Assembly: GCA_030642635.1 (NCBI GenBank)
Contig: DAOWNK010000223.1
Location: 1 to 5,316, forward strand
Length of the DNA stretch: 5,316 nucleotides
From: Pirellulales bacterium
Lineage (GTDB): Bacteria; Planctomycetota; Planctomycetia; Pirellulales; Thermoguttaceae
Reading direction: 5' to 3'
The notes under the pieces: generated by a model
What the model was told of the DNA's origin: nothing
Database searches by the model: none
Seen by the model: the letters and a program-made list of their open reading frames with translations, nothing else
Translations under genes and position numbers: made by a program
Shown: positions 5,265 through 5,316 of the stretch, piece by piece
Position numbering within the stretch: position 1 is the stretch's first letter
How the letters are laid out: the number at the start of each line of letters is the position of its first letter

Positions 5265-5316
5265 GTCGGGGGTCAGGGGCCAGGGGTCAGGGGTTAGGGG
5301 CCAGGGGTTAGGGGCC
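5265..5316. repeat. Heptamer tandem repeat, G-rich, running off the window
   Basis: From 5272 six exact 7-base units follow the pattern G[TC][CT]AGGG (GTCAGGG, GCCAGGG, GTCAGGG, GTTAGGG, GCCAGGG, GTTAGGG). A degenerate unit precedes them (GTCGGGG, 5265-5271) and a partial one continues past the edge. The plus strand carries a run of four G in almost every unit, so a G-quadruplex is possible. It lies six bases upstream of the protease start codon. The total copy number is unknown. Confidence 0.88.

Noticed and set aside
5272..5313. TTAGGG-containing array as a telomere
   Set aside because: The period is 7 with mixed TC, CC and TT positions, and it adjoins a bacterial-type gene; similarity to the eukaryotic hexamer is coincidental.

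Overview
The window most resembles a bacterial chromosome segment, probably from a planctomycete (Planctomycetota). This is inferred from GC-rich core genes, dispersed palindromic repeats with a TT or AA centre, a heptameric GGGGTCA-like tandem repeat in an intergenic stretch, and a large two-half ABC-2 permease of a style I associate with that phylum. No phylogenetic test was possible here.

Layout. Positions 1-280 hold no gene I can defend, only a plus-strand terminator-like hairpin and possible RNA structure. A small minus-strand gene (281-703) encodes a coiled-coil plus winged-helix-like protein with a textbook promoter and ribosome binding site. A divergent spacer (704-943) then leads to guaA (944-2524, plus), a complete GMP synthase and the only confidently assigned metabolic gene. 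guaA converges on a large minus-strand ABC-2-type permease gene (2564-4387). The 39-base gap between them is occupied by a 20-bp perfect inverted repeat that also forms part of both stop regions. Upstream of the permease are a 29-bp perfect inverted repeat (4406-4491), a tRNA-Arg(ACG) gene (4547-4620, minus) and a CPBP/CAAX-type intramembrane protease gene (4647-5258, minus). The window ends in a 7-base-period G-rich tandem repeat.

How the parts relate. guaA is housekeeping purine synthesis and shares no pathway with its neighbours. The minus-strand genes at 4647-5258 and 2564-4387 both encode membrane proteins and may be functionally linked, but the tRNA and the inverted repeat lie between them and no ABC ATPase is in view.

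The most interesting signal is the repeat family. A 30-base copy of the element at 4406-4491 sits in frame inside the permease gene, in the linker between the two membrane halves. It differs from the intergenic copy at three bases, and two of those are a compensatory pair that preserves the hairpin stem. A related-looking palindrome encodes the last five residues of the same permease. I see no phage, CRISPR, insertion sequence with a transposase, or recognisable defence system.
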